A program made the translations under genes and the position numbers. Below, piece by piece: positions 27,174 to 34,094 of a stretch of DNA of 64,000 nucleotides (position 1 is its first letter; each line of letters begins with the position of its first letter). This DNA comes from an uncultured Lachnospiraceae bacterium (lineage in GTDB: Bacteria; Bacillota; Clostridia; Lachnospirales; Lachnospiraceae), in NCBI GenBank assembly GCA_947632515.1, contig CANRPO010000009.1, positions 33,027 through 97,026 of the forward strand, given 5' to 3'. The notes under the pieces were generated by a model. The model was given only the letters and a program-made list of their open reading frames with translations. It searched no databases and was not told the DNA's origin.

Positions 27174-27233
27174 ATAGTGTTTCAACAGGAAAAAATGTGC
27201 CTTTGGTAGCCTAATTATACAACCTTTTTCGTT

Positions 27234-27329
27234 ATGGACAAGCTGAACCGAAATAAGGATGCGGTCGGAGCAAGGACTTCCGGCGATAAGGATAAGACGA
27301 TCGAGACTCCGGATCGCAGCGAGAGGTAG
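27234..27329 (+). pseudogene. Duplicated 3' end of the SpoVG-like gene
   Basis: 31 codons plus stop that match the last 31 codons of the SpoVG-like gene (22100-22195) with a few changes. Similarity continues through the downstream palindrome, so about 140 bp (22100-22240 and 27234-27373) form a direct repeat about 90 percent identical. The copy has no ribosome binding site and is probably a recombination scar, though it could encode a free tail peptide. Confidence 0.75.
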
Positions 27330-27358
27330 TCACCACCAAGTATGCGGCATCGTGAAAT

Positions 27359-27372
27359 ATGCGATGTCGCAT
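27359..27372. repeat. Element palindrome, copy 5 (one mismatch, part of the 140-bp duplication)
   Basis: ATGCGATGTCGCAT, preceded by TATGCGGCATCGTG at 27341-27354 as in copy 3. Confidence 0.85.
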
Positions 27373-27429
27373 ACTAATTGTATAAGTATTTTGAAAATAT
27401 AACCCAAAATTAGAGGAGTATATTGTAGT

Positions 27430-28323
27430 ATGTTAAATGATATTCATGATTCGTTAGGTAAGTGGTGGGATGAAATTATAGGTCGTGCCGTAGAAACGGT
27501 TAAGGAAGTCCTTAGGGGCATGATAATAAAAAATATAGATCAGGCTTTTGCGAATTTTAATGATCATCTGGACAAATTCACGGACTCACTCTCCAAATCG
27601 CCGGAATCATTCAATCCAAGCGCCTACCAGACAGTGGTCGATCTTGCCCAAAATGCGATCCTGCCGGTGGGCGTCGTTATTCTGGCGTTTGTTTTTGTCA
27701 TGGAGCTGTATGAGTTCATTAAGGATACCAACAGCGGCGTCGGCGCATTCAACCAGGGAAAATACTTTGAACTGATGGCCACGACGGCGATCATGTTAAT
27801 GGTCATCACCCATGCTACGGACATCGTGCAGACGGTATTCCTGATCGGCTCCGATGCGGTGCAGAAAGCATCGGCAACGGCCTCGGTTTCTTTTCCAGAT
27901 GGATTATTGGAAAGCATCTTTGAGGAAGAAGATATGGGCGTGTTGATTAGTGCGGTAGTTACCTCTTTTATCATCAAGCTGTCCATGTATGTGTGTAATG
28001 TGGCCCTAATTCTCTGTATGTACGCGCGCATGTTTGAGATATACCTGTATATCAGCGCAGCGCCTGCGCCGTTAGCTACGCTGCAGAGCAAGGACTGGGG
28101 AGAGACCGGGAAGAATTATATCCGCGCGATCCTGGCGCTTGCGCTGCAGGCGTTCTTCATGCTGGCGATCATTGCGATCTACGGGGCAGTTCTGGGCGGC
28201 ATGAACACCTCGGGCGGCGATCTGGATTCAGTGCTGTTAGAGTGCCTGGCATTCTGTGTATTGGCGGTCCTGATGCTGTGGAAAGCCGGAGGCATATCCA
28301 AAGCAATCTTTAATGCGCACTAG
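27430..28323 (+). CDS. VirB6/TrbL-like polytopic channel protein
   Basis: A 297-residue membrane protein with five or six hydrophobic helices from about residue 70 onward and a hydrophilic N-terminus (M-L-N-D-I-H-D-S-L-G-K-W-W). In related ICEs the gene after Maff2 encodes this inner-membrane channel component. The reading frame is intact. Downstream, VirB4 would be expected but a toxin-antitoxin pair and a broken prgI are found instead. Confidence 0.8.
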   Translation: MLNDIHDSLGKWWDEIIGRAVETVKEVLRGMIIKNIDQAFANFNDHLDKFTDSLSKSPESFNPSAYQTVVDLAQNAILPVGVVILAFVFVMELYEFIKDTNSGVGAFNQGKYFELMATTAIMLMVITHATDIVQTVFLIGSDAVQKASATASVSFPDGLLESIFEEEDMGVLISAVVTSFIIKLSMYVCNVALILCMYARMFEIYLYISAAPAPLATLQSKDWGETGKNYIRAILALALQAFFMLAIIAIYGAVLGGMNTSGGDLDSVLLECLAFCVLAVLMLWKAGGISKAIFNAH

Positions 28324-28342
28324 AAGTAAGCGGCACCAGCTT

Positions 28343-28356
28343 ATGCGACGTCGCAT
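28343..28356. repeat. Element palindrome, copy 6
   Basis: Perfect core, 20 bp after the VirB6-like stop. The palindrome extends to AAAT on the right. Confidence 0.9.
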
Positions 28357-28473
28357 AAATTTCTAAAGGAGAGAAGAAAAAGTAAATAAAACACTTTTAA
28401 ATTCCTATGTTTTAGCATATAATAAAAATAGTAGTACAATGCACTACAAGAAATGTAGGAAAGGAGTGAGATT

Positions 28474-28701
28474 ATGGCTTTTTCAATCAGGCTGACAGAG
28501 GAAGAAAAATCCCTTGCGGAGAGTTATGCTAAGATTCATGCTATGTCACTGGGAGAAGCGTTTAAGAGGGCACTCTTTGAGCGCATAGAGGACGAATACG
28601 ACATAGAAATAGCAAACGAAGCTTATCAAGATTATTTAGACAGCGGTTGCAAATCTACCCCTATTGCGGAGTTTTGGAGGGAGTTAGATGATGAACTATA
28701 A
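28474..28701 (+). CDS. RelB/DUF6290-like antitoxin
   Basis: A 75-residue protein with an N-terminal ribbon-helix-helix (M-A-F-S-I-R-L-T-E-E-E) and an acidic C-terminus (F-W-R-E-L-D-D-E-L), the standard layout of a DNA-binding antitoxin. GGAAAGGAG precedes the ATG. Its end overlaps the toxin start by 14 bp. The pair would stabilise the element in its host. Confidence 0.87.
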   Translation: MAFSIRLTEEEKSLAESYAKIHAMSLGEAFKRALFERIEDEYDIEIANEAYQDYLDSGCKSTPIAEFWRELDDEL

Positions 28702-28954
28702 TGTTGAGCTGTCGGAACGTTTTAAGAAAGAATTTCGCAAATTAGACAAATATACACAGAAAATGATAAGGGCATGGATTAATAAAAATCTAGTCAGCTG
28801 TTCCGACCCTAGACAACACGGAAAGGGGTTGACGGCGAACAGGAGCGGTCAGTGGCGGTACAGGATAGGCGATTACCGTCTGATCTGTCAGATAGATGAT
28901 GGCAAGCTGGTTATTCTCGCTCTGTCCGTAGGGCATAGACGGGAAGTGTATTGA
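28688..28954 (+). CDS. RelE/ParE-family toxin
   Basis: An 88-residue toxin with the R-F-K-K-E-F-R-K-L-D-K start, the W-R-Y-R-I-G-D-Y-R-L-I-C core strand pair and the V-G-H-R-R-E-V-Y C-terminus typical of RelE-type mRNA interferases. It is translationally coupled to the antitoxin. The arginines of the Y-R-I-G-D-Y-R block are retained, so it is probably active. Confidence 0.92.
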   Translation: MMNYNVELSERFKKEFRKLDKYTQKMIRAWINKNLVSCSDPRQHGKGLTANRSGQWRYRIGDYRLICQIDDGKLVILALSVGHRREVY

Positions 28955-29075
28955 CGCTGTTGCAGGCATGCCCCAATAAGTCATTTTCCAATGGTTTTTC
29001 AACCGATAAAGAAGCGCATGGAAACAGTAAAATGTAAGCCATGCGCTTTTTGTATTTAATAAGCGGCGCCGGCTT

Positions 29076-29089
29076 ATGCGACGTCGCAT
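29076..29089. repeat. Element palindrome, copy 7
   Basis: Perfect core 25 bp before the prgI start. The lead GGC(G/A)CCGGCTTATGCG resembles copy 6. Confidence 0.9.
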
Positions 29090-29113
29090 AAATTTTTAAA
29101 GGAGGAATTTGAA

Positions 29114-29475
29114 ATGCCTTATGTAGCAATCAATAAGGATCTGACGGAAGTCCGAACAACAGTCATGTTCGGACTGACGAGAAGGCAACTGCTGTTCGGT
29201 ATTCCGGGAGTCGGGATCGGAGCGGCAGTTTTTTTCTGAGCAAGGATTACCTCGGCACGACGACGGCAAGCCTGATTTTGTTTGTCTGTGCCTGTATCCC
29301 GTTCTATCTTGCGGAGTATAAGAAGTACGGACAGTATTTTGAAAAGCTGTTTAAGAACTGGTATGAGACGCGGTTCGTCCGAAACACGGAGCGGCCGTAT
29401 ATAACGGAAGACCTATACGGCTATCTTGACCGCATGAACAGATACGAAAGCGCCGTTTTTCGCGGAGTGTTTTAA
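29114..29475 (+). pseudogene. prgI: PrgI-family conjugation protein, frameshifted at a T7 tract
   Basis: The first 41 codons (M-P-Y-V-A-I-N-K-D-L-T-E-V-R) and the remainder from about 29235 (S-K-D-Y-L-G-T-T-T-A-S) lie in different frames. Together they make a normal PrgI of about 120 residues with two membrane helices. The break is at seven T followed by CTGA; one additional T would restore the frame. PrgI is a VirB3-like channel protein. A mutation, a sequencing error, or slippage on the T run could each explain it. The virB4 gene that should follow is missing. Confidence 0.75.
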
Positions 29476-29653
29476 GTCCGCATAGGCGGGCTTGTATAAA
29501 ACACATACCGCCGTGTCCGGCAGAGAAAAAAAGCAGATGGATAAAATGTAAAGCCGGGTATGCGGTTCTTGTTAGATGTTGGAGAAGATGATAAAATTAT
29601 AAAACAGTAAAGTCCTGATACAAAGAGGGAAATATTGCAATGAGGAGGGCTGA

Positions 29654-30810
29654 ATGTCTATTTTAAATATTGTCATAACGATTATCTTAGCGTGTATTGT
29701 ATTGATTGCCTTAATAAAGTTACGATTAATATATTCGATTGCATGGCTTGCAGTCTCTTTTTTAATTGCAGAGCATAAAGAATGGGCATTACATTCATTT
29801 CTGTTTAATTCATGGCATGCGTGGGTGTGGCTTGCAATTGGTATTGCCTCGGTTACTGTTGCAATTATACAGGATGTTAAAGATATTAAAAAAAGAAAAG
29901 CAAAAAAGAGTAGTAGAGATGATGTTTATGCACAATCACAGAATTTTGATTCTGAAGCCGACCGAGTCGATCAGCTTTTTGAGAAGATTGCATCTCAGGG
30001 GAAAAATAATTTCCAGTCTACAGATACAAAAGAAAACAGAGAATTATTGCAAGAAGATGATTTAGGGACAGGAGAACTGTTGCAACCCCAATCAGATGTC
30101 ACAATCGATCATCAGGAAAATGCTGAATCAGATGCGGCAGATGACAATGGACAAGAAGAATTTCATTATTGTGATCATTTGGGGAAATTTAAAACGAAAT
30201 GGGATTATTCTCATAAGAAAAAAGATTTTTTCGATAGTAAAATAGAAAGAAAAATATTTCCGATATTAAAAACATTTATTAATAATGAATATCTTATAAT
30301 TCCGCATGCGGCTCCCGAGAGATTTTGGGTTGGAAGTGGGATGATAATTGGATTCGTACAAACAAGGTTAATAGGATGCACTTTGATTTTGTGATCTTCG
30401 AACAGTTATTCACCGATAAAATGTCGATTATGCTTTTCCCGGTACTGTTTATTGAAGTAAATGGTTCGAGTCATGAAGAGACAACTGAAGCTATAGAGAG
30501 GGATGAATTTAAACAGAAATTATTAGAACAATTTGGGTACAAACTGGCGATAATTGACGCGACAAAGACAATTCCGGACGAAGAATTAGAGCAGATGGTA
30601 GTAAAAAATATTAAAGATGCAGTGCCGAGTAGGAAAGATTATATTGTTCACTGTCCAGTGTGCAAAAAACCTATGATAGTTAAGAAAAATAAAAATCATG
30701 AGTATTTTTATGGCCATGAGTTTAAAAATTCGGAGGGAAAGTATTGCCCGGGAATAAATATATCAGATATTGCACCATTATACGATGGAATCCCAGTAGA
30801 GGGGAAATAG
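29654..30810 (+). pseudogene. DUF2726-like protein with membrane anchor and zinc ribbon, frameshifted
   Basis: Three N-terminal membrane helices (about 1-75) precede a charged linker and a DUF2726-like nuclease-fold domain beginning F-D-S-K-I-E-R-K-I-F. The frame shifts by one base near 30325-30345, in a TTTTGGG context. The second frame continues with N-R-M-H-F-D-F-V, F-I-E-V-N-G-S-S-H and a zinc ribbon C-P-V-C-K-K...Y-C-P-G. The DUF2726 fold is related to restriction endonucleases, so this may have been a defence or DNA-processing cargo gene. The composition is the most AT-rich of the element. Confidence 0.6.
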
Positions 30811-30920
30811 GGTCATAGACTAATTAAAGAAGAGGGCATTCCTCGAGTCACTCGACTTTTGGGGTGCCCTCTATATTTTTGCCAGAATTGCTATTTTGTG
30901 CAGCAATATAGCCTTTTATT

Positions 30921-31369
30921 ATTCCGGATGGTATAGAGAATCCGATAGCATTAGTTAATGACAAGGGAAGAAATACTTTAGCTATCATAAGTAAGATTAC
31001 AGATAGGCAAAATAATAATCTGCTGATTGCCCTGCAGCTTAGCAACAGAATATATGGAAATGAAATCAAAGAGATTAAAAGCATCTATGGAAAGCAGCAT
31101 TTACCGGAATATTTAATAAAGCAAAGTCCTGAAGATGTACATATATATGATAAAAAATAGCCAATACCTTGTCTCCTAGCATAGGATTCCGATTATCCCG
31201 GCCGCCGACAGATAATGGCTATGATCGAAGATTACCACACCCAAACGGGAATGTCAAGCAGCGTTCGCTTACGGACAGGCTGCATGACAAGCAGGAGTTG
31301 CTGACGAATCGGAATCAAGACGGCAAGCGGGAACAGAGCCGCACGAAAGAAGGGAAGGACGAAAGATGA
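30921..31369 (+). pseudogene. Remnant of the C-terminus of a large ICE protein (MuF-C-like end)
   Basis: An open segment (30921-31160) without a start reads I-P-D-G-I-E-N-P-I-A-L-V and I-Y-G-K-Q-H-L-P-E-Y, resembling the C-terminal MuF-C-like domain of very large ICE helicase/methylase proteins. After a frame change, 31169-31369 gives S-R-P-P-T-D-N-G-Y-D-R and then the charged tail S-L-T-D-R-L-H-D-K ending K-D-E-R, which also ends such proteins. The several kilobases that would encode the rest are gone. The match is from recall of the family and should be treated as moderate. Confidence 0.5.
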
Positions 31370-31619
31370 ATAAGATATTATCGCCCTGGAGCTTGATGAA
31401 TACCGGGCGGAGCGCTGGAGATGGAAAGGGACTCTTGGTTTCGATGCGCACATATCTGAGCGTATATTGTCAGACTATATGATCATCGAGCAGGCGGTGC
31501 GCTCAGAGATACAGCGTATGAATGAATTGATCAAAAAGAGTGAGCAGGGATGGAAACGGGAGAACGACGGCAGGCAGGAACAGAGACGGAGAGGATCGGA
31601 TCATGGGTTATGCTGTTAA
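31366..31619 (+). pseudogene. Small ICE protein, frameshifted near the start
   Basis: The ATG at 31366 overlaps the previous stop, but after four codons the coding signal moves to another frame (from 31374: D-I-I-A-L-E-L-D-E-Y-R-A-E), which stays open to 31619. The product would have about 84 residues, helical and charged. I do not recognise a function. It is another broken frame in this stretch. Confidence 0.45.
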
Positions 31620-31926
31620 ATGGAACAAACTGGATGCCGCCATTGCATTCTGTGAGGATAAGTGCAGGAAATTGAGGAAAGCATATCAGGACAGCTCCGA
31701 TGCGGAGCCGGATCCCGAAGAGATGATATTGGCGGAGACGGAGCATCTGCGTCGTGAAAATGAAGGCTTGAGGAAAAGGGAGACGCCCGTCTATTTGCTG
31801 GAAAACGGGGCAGAGCAATATTACTGTCCTGTATGCAGACAGCCGATTCCTGATCCAAACTTCAGATATTGTCCGGATTGCGGGCACAGGGTCATGCGGC
31901 ATATTCCGCTGCCCTTTGAGACGTGA
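31603..31926 (+). CDS. Small zinc-ribbon protein
   Basis: A 107-residue protein with a helical N-terminus (about 1-60) and a C-terminal zinc ribbon: C-P-V-C near residue 76 and C-P-D-C near residue 93. It overlaps the end of the broken upstream gene. Comparable small zinc-ribbon genes stand near the recombinase in Clostridia elements. No function can be assigned. Confidence 0.6.
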   Translation: MGYAVKWNKLDAAIAFCEDKCRKLRKAYQDSSDAEPDPEEMILAETEHLRRENEGLRKRETPVYLLENGAEQYYCPVCRQPIPDPNFRYCPDCGHRVMRHIPLPFET

Positions 31927-31928
31927 AT

Positions 31929-31942
31929 ATGCGACGCCGCAA
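31929..31942. repeat. Element palindrome, copy 8 (degenerate)
   Basis: ATGCGACGCCGCAA keeps the left half site and most of the right, directly after the stop of the zinc-ribbon gene, the same position relative to a gene end as other copies. Confidence 0.6.
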
Positions 31943-31972
31943 GTCGGGCTTGTGTAAGTCACAGGAAAGGAA

Positions 31973-32002
31973 GTAATATTGCCGGTCCCTTAGGAATAGA
32001 AT
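31973..32002 (+). promoter_or_regulatory. Sigma-E-like promoter upstream of the recombinase operon
   Basis: GTAATATT (31973-31980) matches the sigma-E -35 consensus KMATATT, and AATAGAAT (31995-32002) after exactly 14 bp matches five of seven fixed positions of the -10 CATACAnT. Sigma-E is the early mother-cell factor, encoded at 43173 in this window. A sigma-E promoter here would express the recombinase in the mother cell during sporulation. This is a visual match, not a tested promoter. Confidence 0.45.
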
Positions 32003-32036
32003 GGAGCAAGAACCTGTACATATGGGAAGGGGCAAT

Positions 32037-32192
32037 ATGAAAGAGAGGGATATGGAAAGCGCAAAAAAACAATTACTGCTTAATATTTCAGAGATTCTGG
32101 AACAGAGAGGGCTGATCAGCGAAGAAGAAAAGATCCGAATGCGGGATCAGATCATCAATTCCCACACAGGACGAAAAGGAGCGGTGACATGA
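32037..32192 (+). CDS. Small helical protein coupled to the recombinase; possible directionality factor
   Basis: A 51-residue charged helical protein. ATG 32037 follows GGAAGGGG; a TTG at 32001 is in frame but lies inside the putative -10. The body (Q-L-L-L-N-I-S-E-I-L-E-Q-R-G-L-I-S-E) resembles small SHOCT-like peptides often found before large serine recombinases. Its stop overlaps the recombinase start (ATGA), so the two are translated together. Recombination directionality factors of serine integrases are often small proteins encoded next to them, which makes this a candidate by position only. Confidence 0.6.
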   Translation: MKERDMESAKKQLLLNISEILEQRGLISEEEKIRMRDQIINSHTGRKGAVT

Positions 32193-34063
32193 GCCGATGT
32201 GCATATATGAAAGAGAAAGCACAGACGCCGCGCCCGCGTGTCGGTATCTACAACCGCTGTTCCACGGAAGAAGAGGCGCAGAAAAACGCCCTGGCTATCC
32301 AAGCGGCAGAAAGCCGTGAGATTGCGGCCAAGAAAGGCTGGGTGATTGCAGACCAGTACATTGAGAGCGAGTCCGGCACGTCCGTGAAGAACAGGACGGA
32401 GTATCAGCGGCTTATGGAGGACATGGAGAGAGATATATTCGACATTGTGATGATTAAGTCCATTGACAGGCTGATGCGTTCGGCGAAAGACTGGTATCTG
32501 TTCTTAAGCAGACTCACGGAGAATGATAAGCGTTTGTACATTTATATCGACGATAAGTTCTACACGCCGGATGACGGACTGATCTCAGGCATCAAGGCGA
32601 TCCTGGCGGAGGAGTTCAGCAGGGAGTTGTCGAAGAAGATCAAGAATTCCCACAGCCGCAGACAGGAGATGCACAGACAGGGAAAGGCGGCCGGACTGAA
32701 TATCTCCAGACCCATGTTCGGATGGGATAAAGCAGCGAAAGACGTTTATGTCATCAATGAGGCGGAGGCGGCGGCCTACAGGGCAGCTTTCGACATGGCG
32801 CGTTCCGGCAAGGGATTCTATATGATTGCCAATACCATGTATGACAGGGGTATCCGTTCAAAGAACGGGAAACGGATCTCTAATGTTCAGTGGCAGAAGA
32901 TGATCTATTCGCCCAGGGCGCACGGCACAATGGTTATCCATACGAGGGAATATGACTTTGAGACACACAGATTCGTTAAGGTGCCGCCTGAGGAGTGGAT
33001 CTACATAGAGAACGCGTTGCCGCCGATTGTGACGAAGGAGTATCAGGAGGCGGTCTTAAAGGAGATCGAAGGGCGGCGTATCTGCTGCAGGTTCGGGGAG
33101 TACAGGCGTGACATGTCGAATGTCGGACAGTATGATCTGTCCCGCAAAATTTTCTGCGGGATGTGCGGACAGATATATTACCGCACTTCTTTCCGATCCG
33201 GAAAGGACGGACGCAAAATTACAGAGTGGAAGTGTTCCACGGCCTTTACGTCCGGGAGAAAATCGAAAAGCCCGCAAGGCTGCGACAATATCAATCTTCT
33301 GGACGAGCAGCTTCATAAGGTGATCGAAACGGCATGCATCGAACAGTATGAGCATCTGTTTGACGCACAGCAGAATATTATAGACGAGGCAATCCAAGCG
33401 GTGAGAAAAGCATTGCAGGAGGGCACCGCAGACAAGGAACTGGAACAGTGCAGAAGGGAATATGAGAAACTGTCCCGTAGAAAAGACGTATTATTTGATA
33501 AGCTGATGAATGAGACGATTGCAGATGATGAGTTTGAGCGGTATAATCATCAGTTGGAGGAACAAATGATGCCGCTGGCGGATAAGATCAGGTCATTGGA
33601 ACAGAAAAACGATACCTACGCCGACTATGAGGAGCGGCTGGCCAAAATCAAGGAGTCATTCAATGACGGGGACATTGTCAGGCAGGCCAAAACCCAAGAA
33701 CTCATTACAAAAATTGAAAAAATAGTGGTATATTCTGACGGAAAGATCGATATAATCTTTGATAGGATCAAACTGCTTGGCATGCTGAAGATCTATGAGA
33801 CGGATATTCTGCCGGAAGAGAAAGAGGAGGATGACAGGCTGTTTAGGATCACGGCACAGTATGTACATACCGACATTTTCCGCAAGCGGAGAGAGGAATA
33901 CAACGGGAAGATACTGGAAATCCTGCAGAAGGAGCCGCTGATGACGGTTCGGGAAATAGCGGAGCTGCTCGGCGTAACATACTCCTATGCATATACTTCC
34001 GTCAAGCAGCTTAGGAAAGCCGGGAAACTGCCTGCAGACAGGCGTAAGAAACAGAACATATAA
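32189..34063 (+). CDS. Large serine recombinase (site-specific integrase/excisionase of the element)
   Basis: A 624-residue serine integrase. The N-terminal resolvase domain (about 10-155) holds the nucleophile in Y-N-R-C-S-T and the S-I-D-R-L-M-R-S segment. The recombinase domain (about 165-270) is followed by a zinc beta ribbon with C-G-M-C and downstream cysteines (about 320-365), then a coiled coil (about 390-480). After residue about 565 there is an additional helix-turn-helix region (T-V-R-E-I-A-E-L-L-G-V-T-Y) not needed by the basic fold. The frame is intact although genes just upstream are broken. The stop codon is 28 bp before the right junction, and the gene is co-oriented with spoVD. 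Confidence 0.96.
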   Translation: MSRCAYMKEKAQTPRPRVGIYNRCSTEEEAQKNALAIQAAESREIAAKKGWVIADQYIESESGTSVKNRTEYQRLMEDMERDIFDIVMIKSIDRLMRSAKDWYLFLSRLTENDKRLYIYIDDKFYTPDDGLISGIKAILAEEFSRELSKKIKNSHSRRQEMHRQGKAAGLNISRPMFGWDKAAKDVYVINEAEAAAYRAAFDMARSGKGFYMIANTMYDRGIRSKNGKRISNVQWQKMIYSPRAHGTMVIHTREYDFETHRFVKVPPEEWIYIENALPPIVTKEYQEAVLKEIEGRRICCRFGEYRRDMSNVGQYDLSRKIFCGMCGQIYYRTSFRSGKDGRKITEWKCSTAFTSGRKSKSPQGCDNINLLDEQLHKVIETACIEQYEHLFDAQQNIIDEAIQAVRKALQEGTADKELEQCRREYEKLSRRKDVLFDKLMNETIADDEFERYNHQLEEQMMPLADKIRSLEQKNDTYADYEERLAKIKESFNDGDIVRQAKTQELITKIEKIVVYSDGKIDIIFDRIKLLGMLKIYETDILPEEKEEDDRLFRITAQYVHTDIFRKRREEYNGKILEILQKEPLMTVREIAELLGVTYSYAYTSVKQLRKAGKLPADRRKKQNI

Positions 34064-34090
34064 AATGTGCTATCAAGAACAGAAATTTGC

Positions 34091-34094
34091 GCAA
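34091..34094. repeat. attR core: GCAA at the right junction
   Basis: GCAA directly precedes CCCCGTC, which continues spoVD in frame. It pairs with the GCAA at 18165-18168 as the crossover sequence. Confidence 0.8.

Larger units (their letters stand above)
18169..34094 (+). mobile_element. 15.9-kb serine-recombinase element (decayed ICE) inserted in spoVD
   Basis: The element begins after the left GCAA and ends with the right GCAA. It is AT-richer than the flanks and carries ParA, a ParB-like partner, a replisome-organiser-like protein, a SpoVG-like protein, two Fic proteins, PcfB, a VirD4 ATPase, Maff2, a VirB6-like protein, a RelBE-type pair, a frameshifted PrgI and a large serine recombinase at the right end. 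VirB4, relaxase and cell-wall hydrolase genes are absent and at least four genes between 29.1 and 31.6 kb are broken, so self-transfer is unlikely. The recombinase is intact. The architecture resembles sporulation intervening sequences in which an old mobile element is kept because it can still excise. Confidence 0.88.

Noticed and set aside
30848..31084. A hydrophobic 78-codon minus-strand frame that could pass as a membrane peptide
   Set aside because: The plus strand carries a recognisable remnant of a large ICE protein here, and no ribosome binding site precedes the minus frame.
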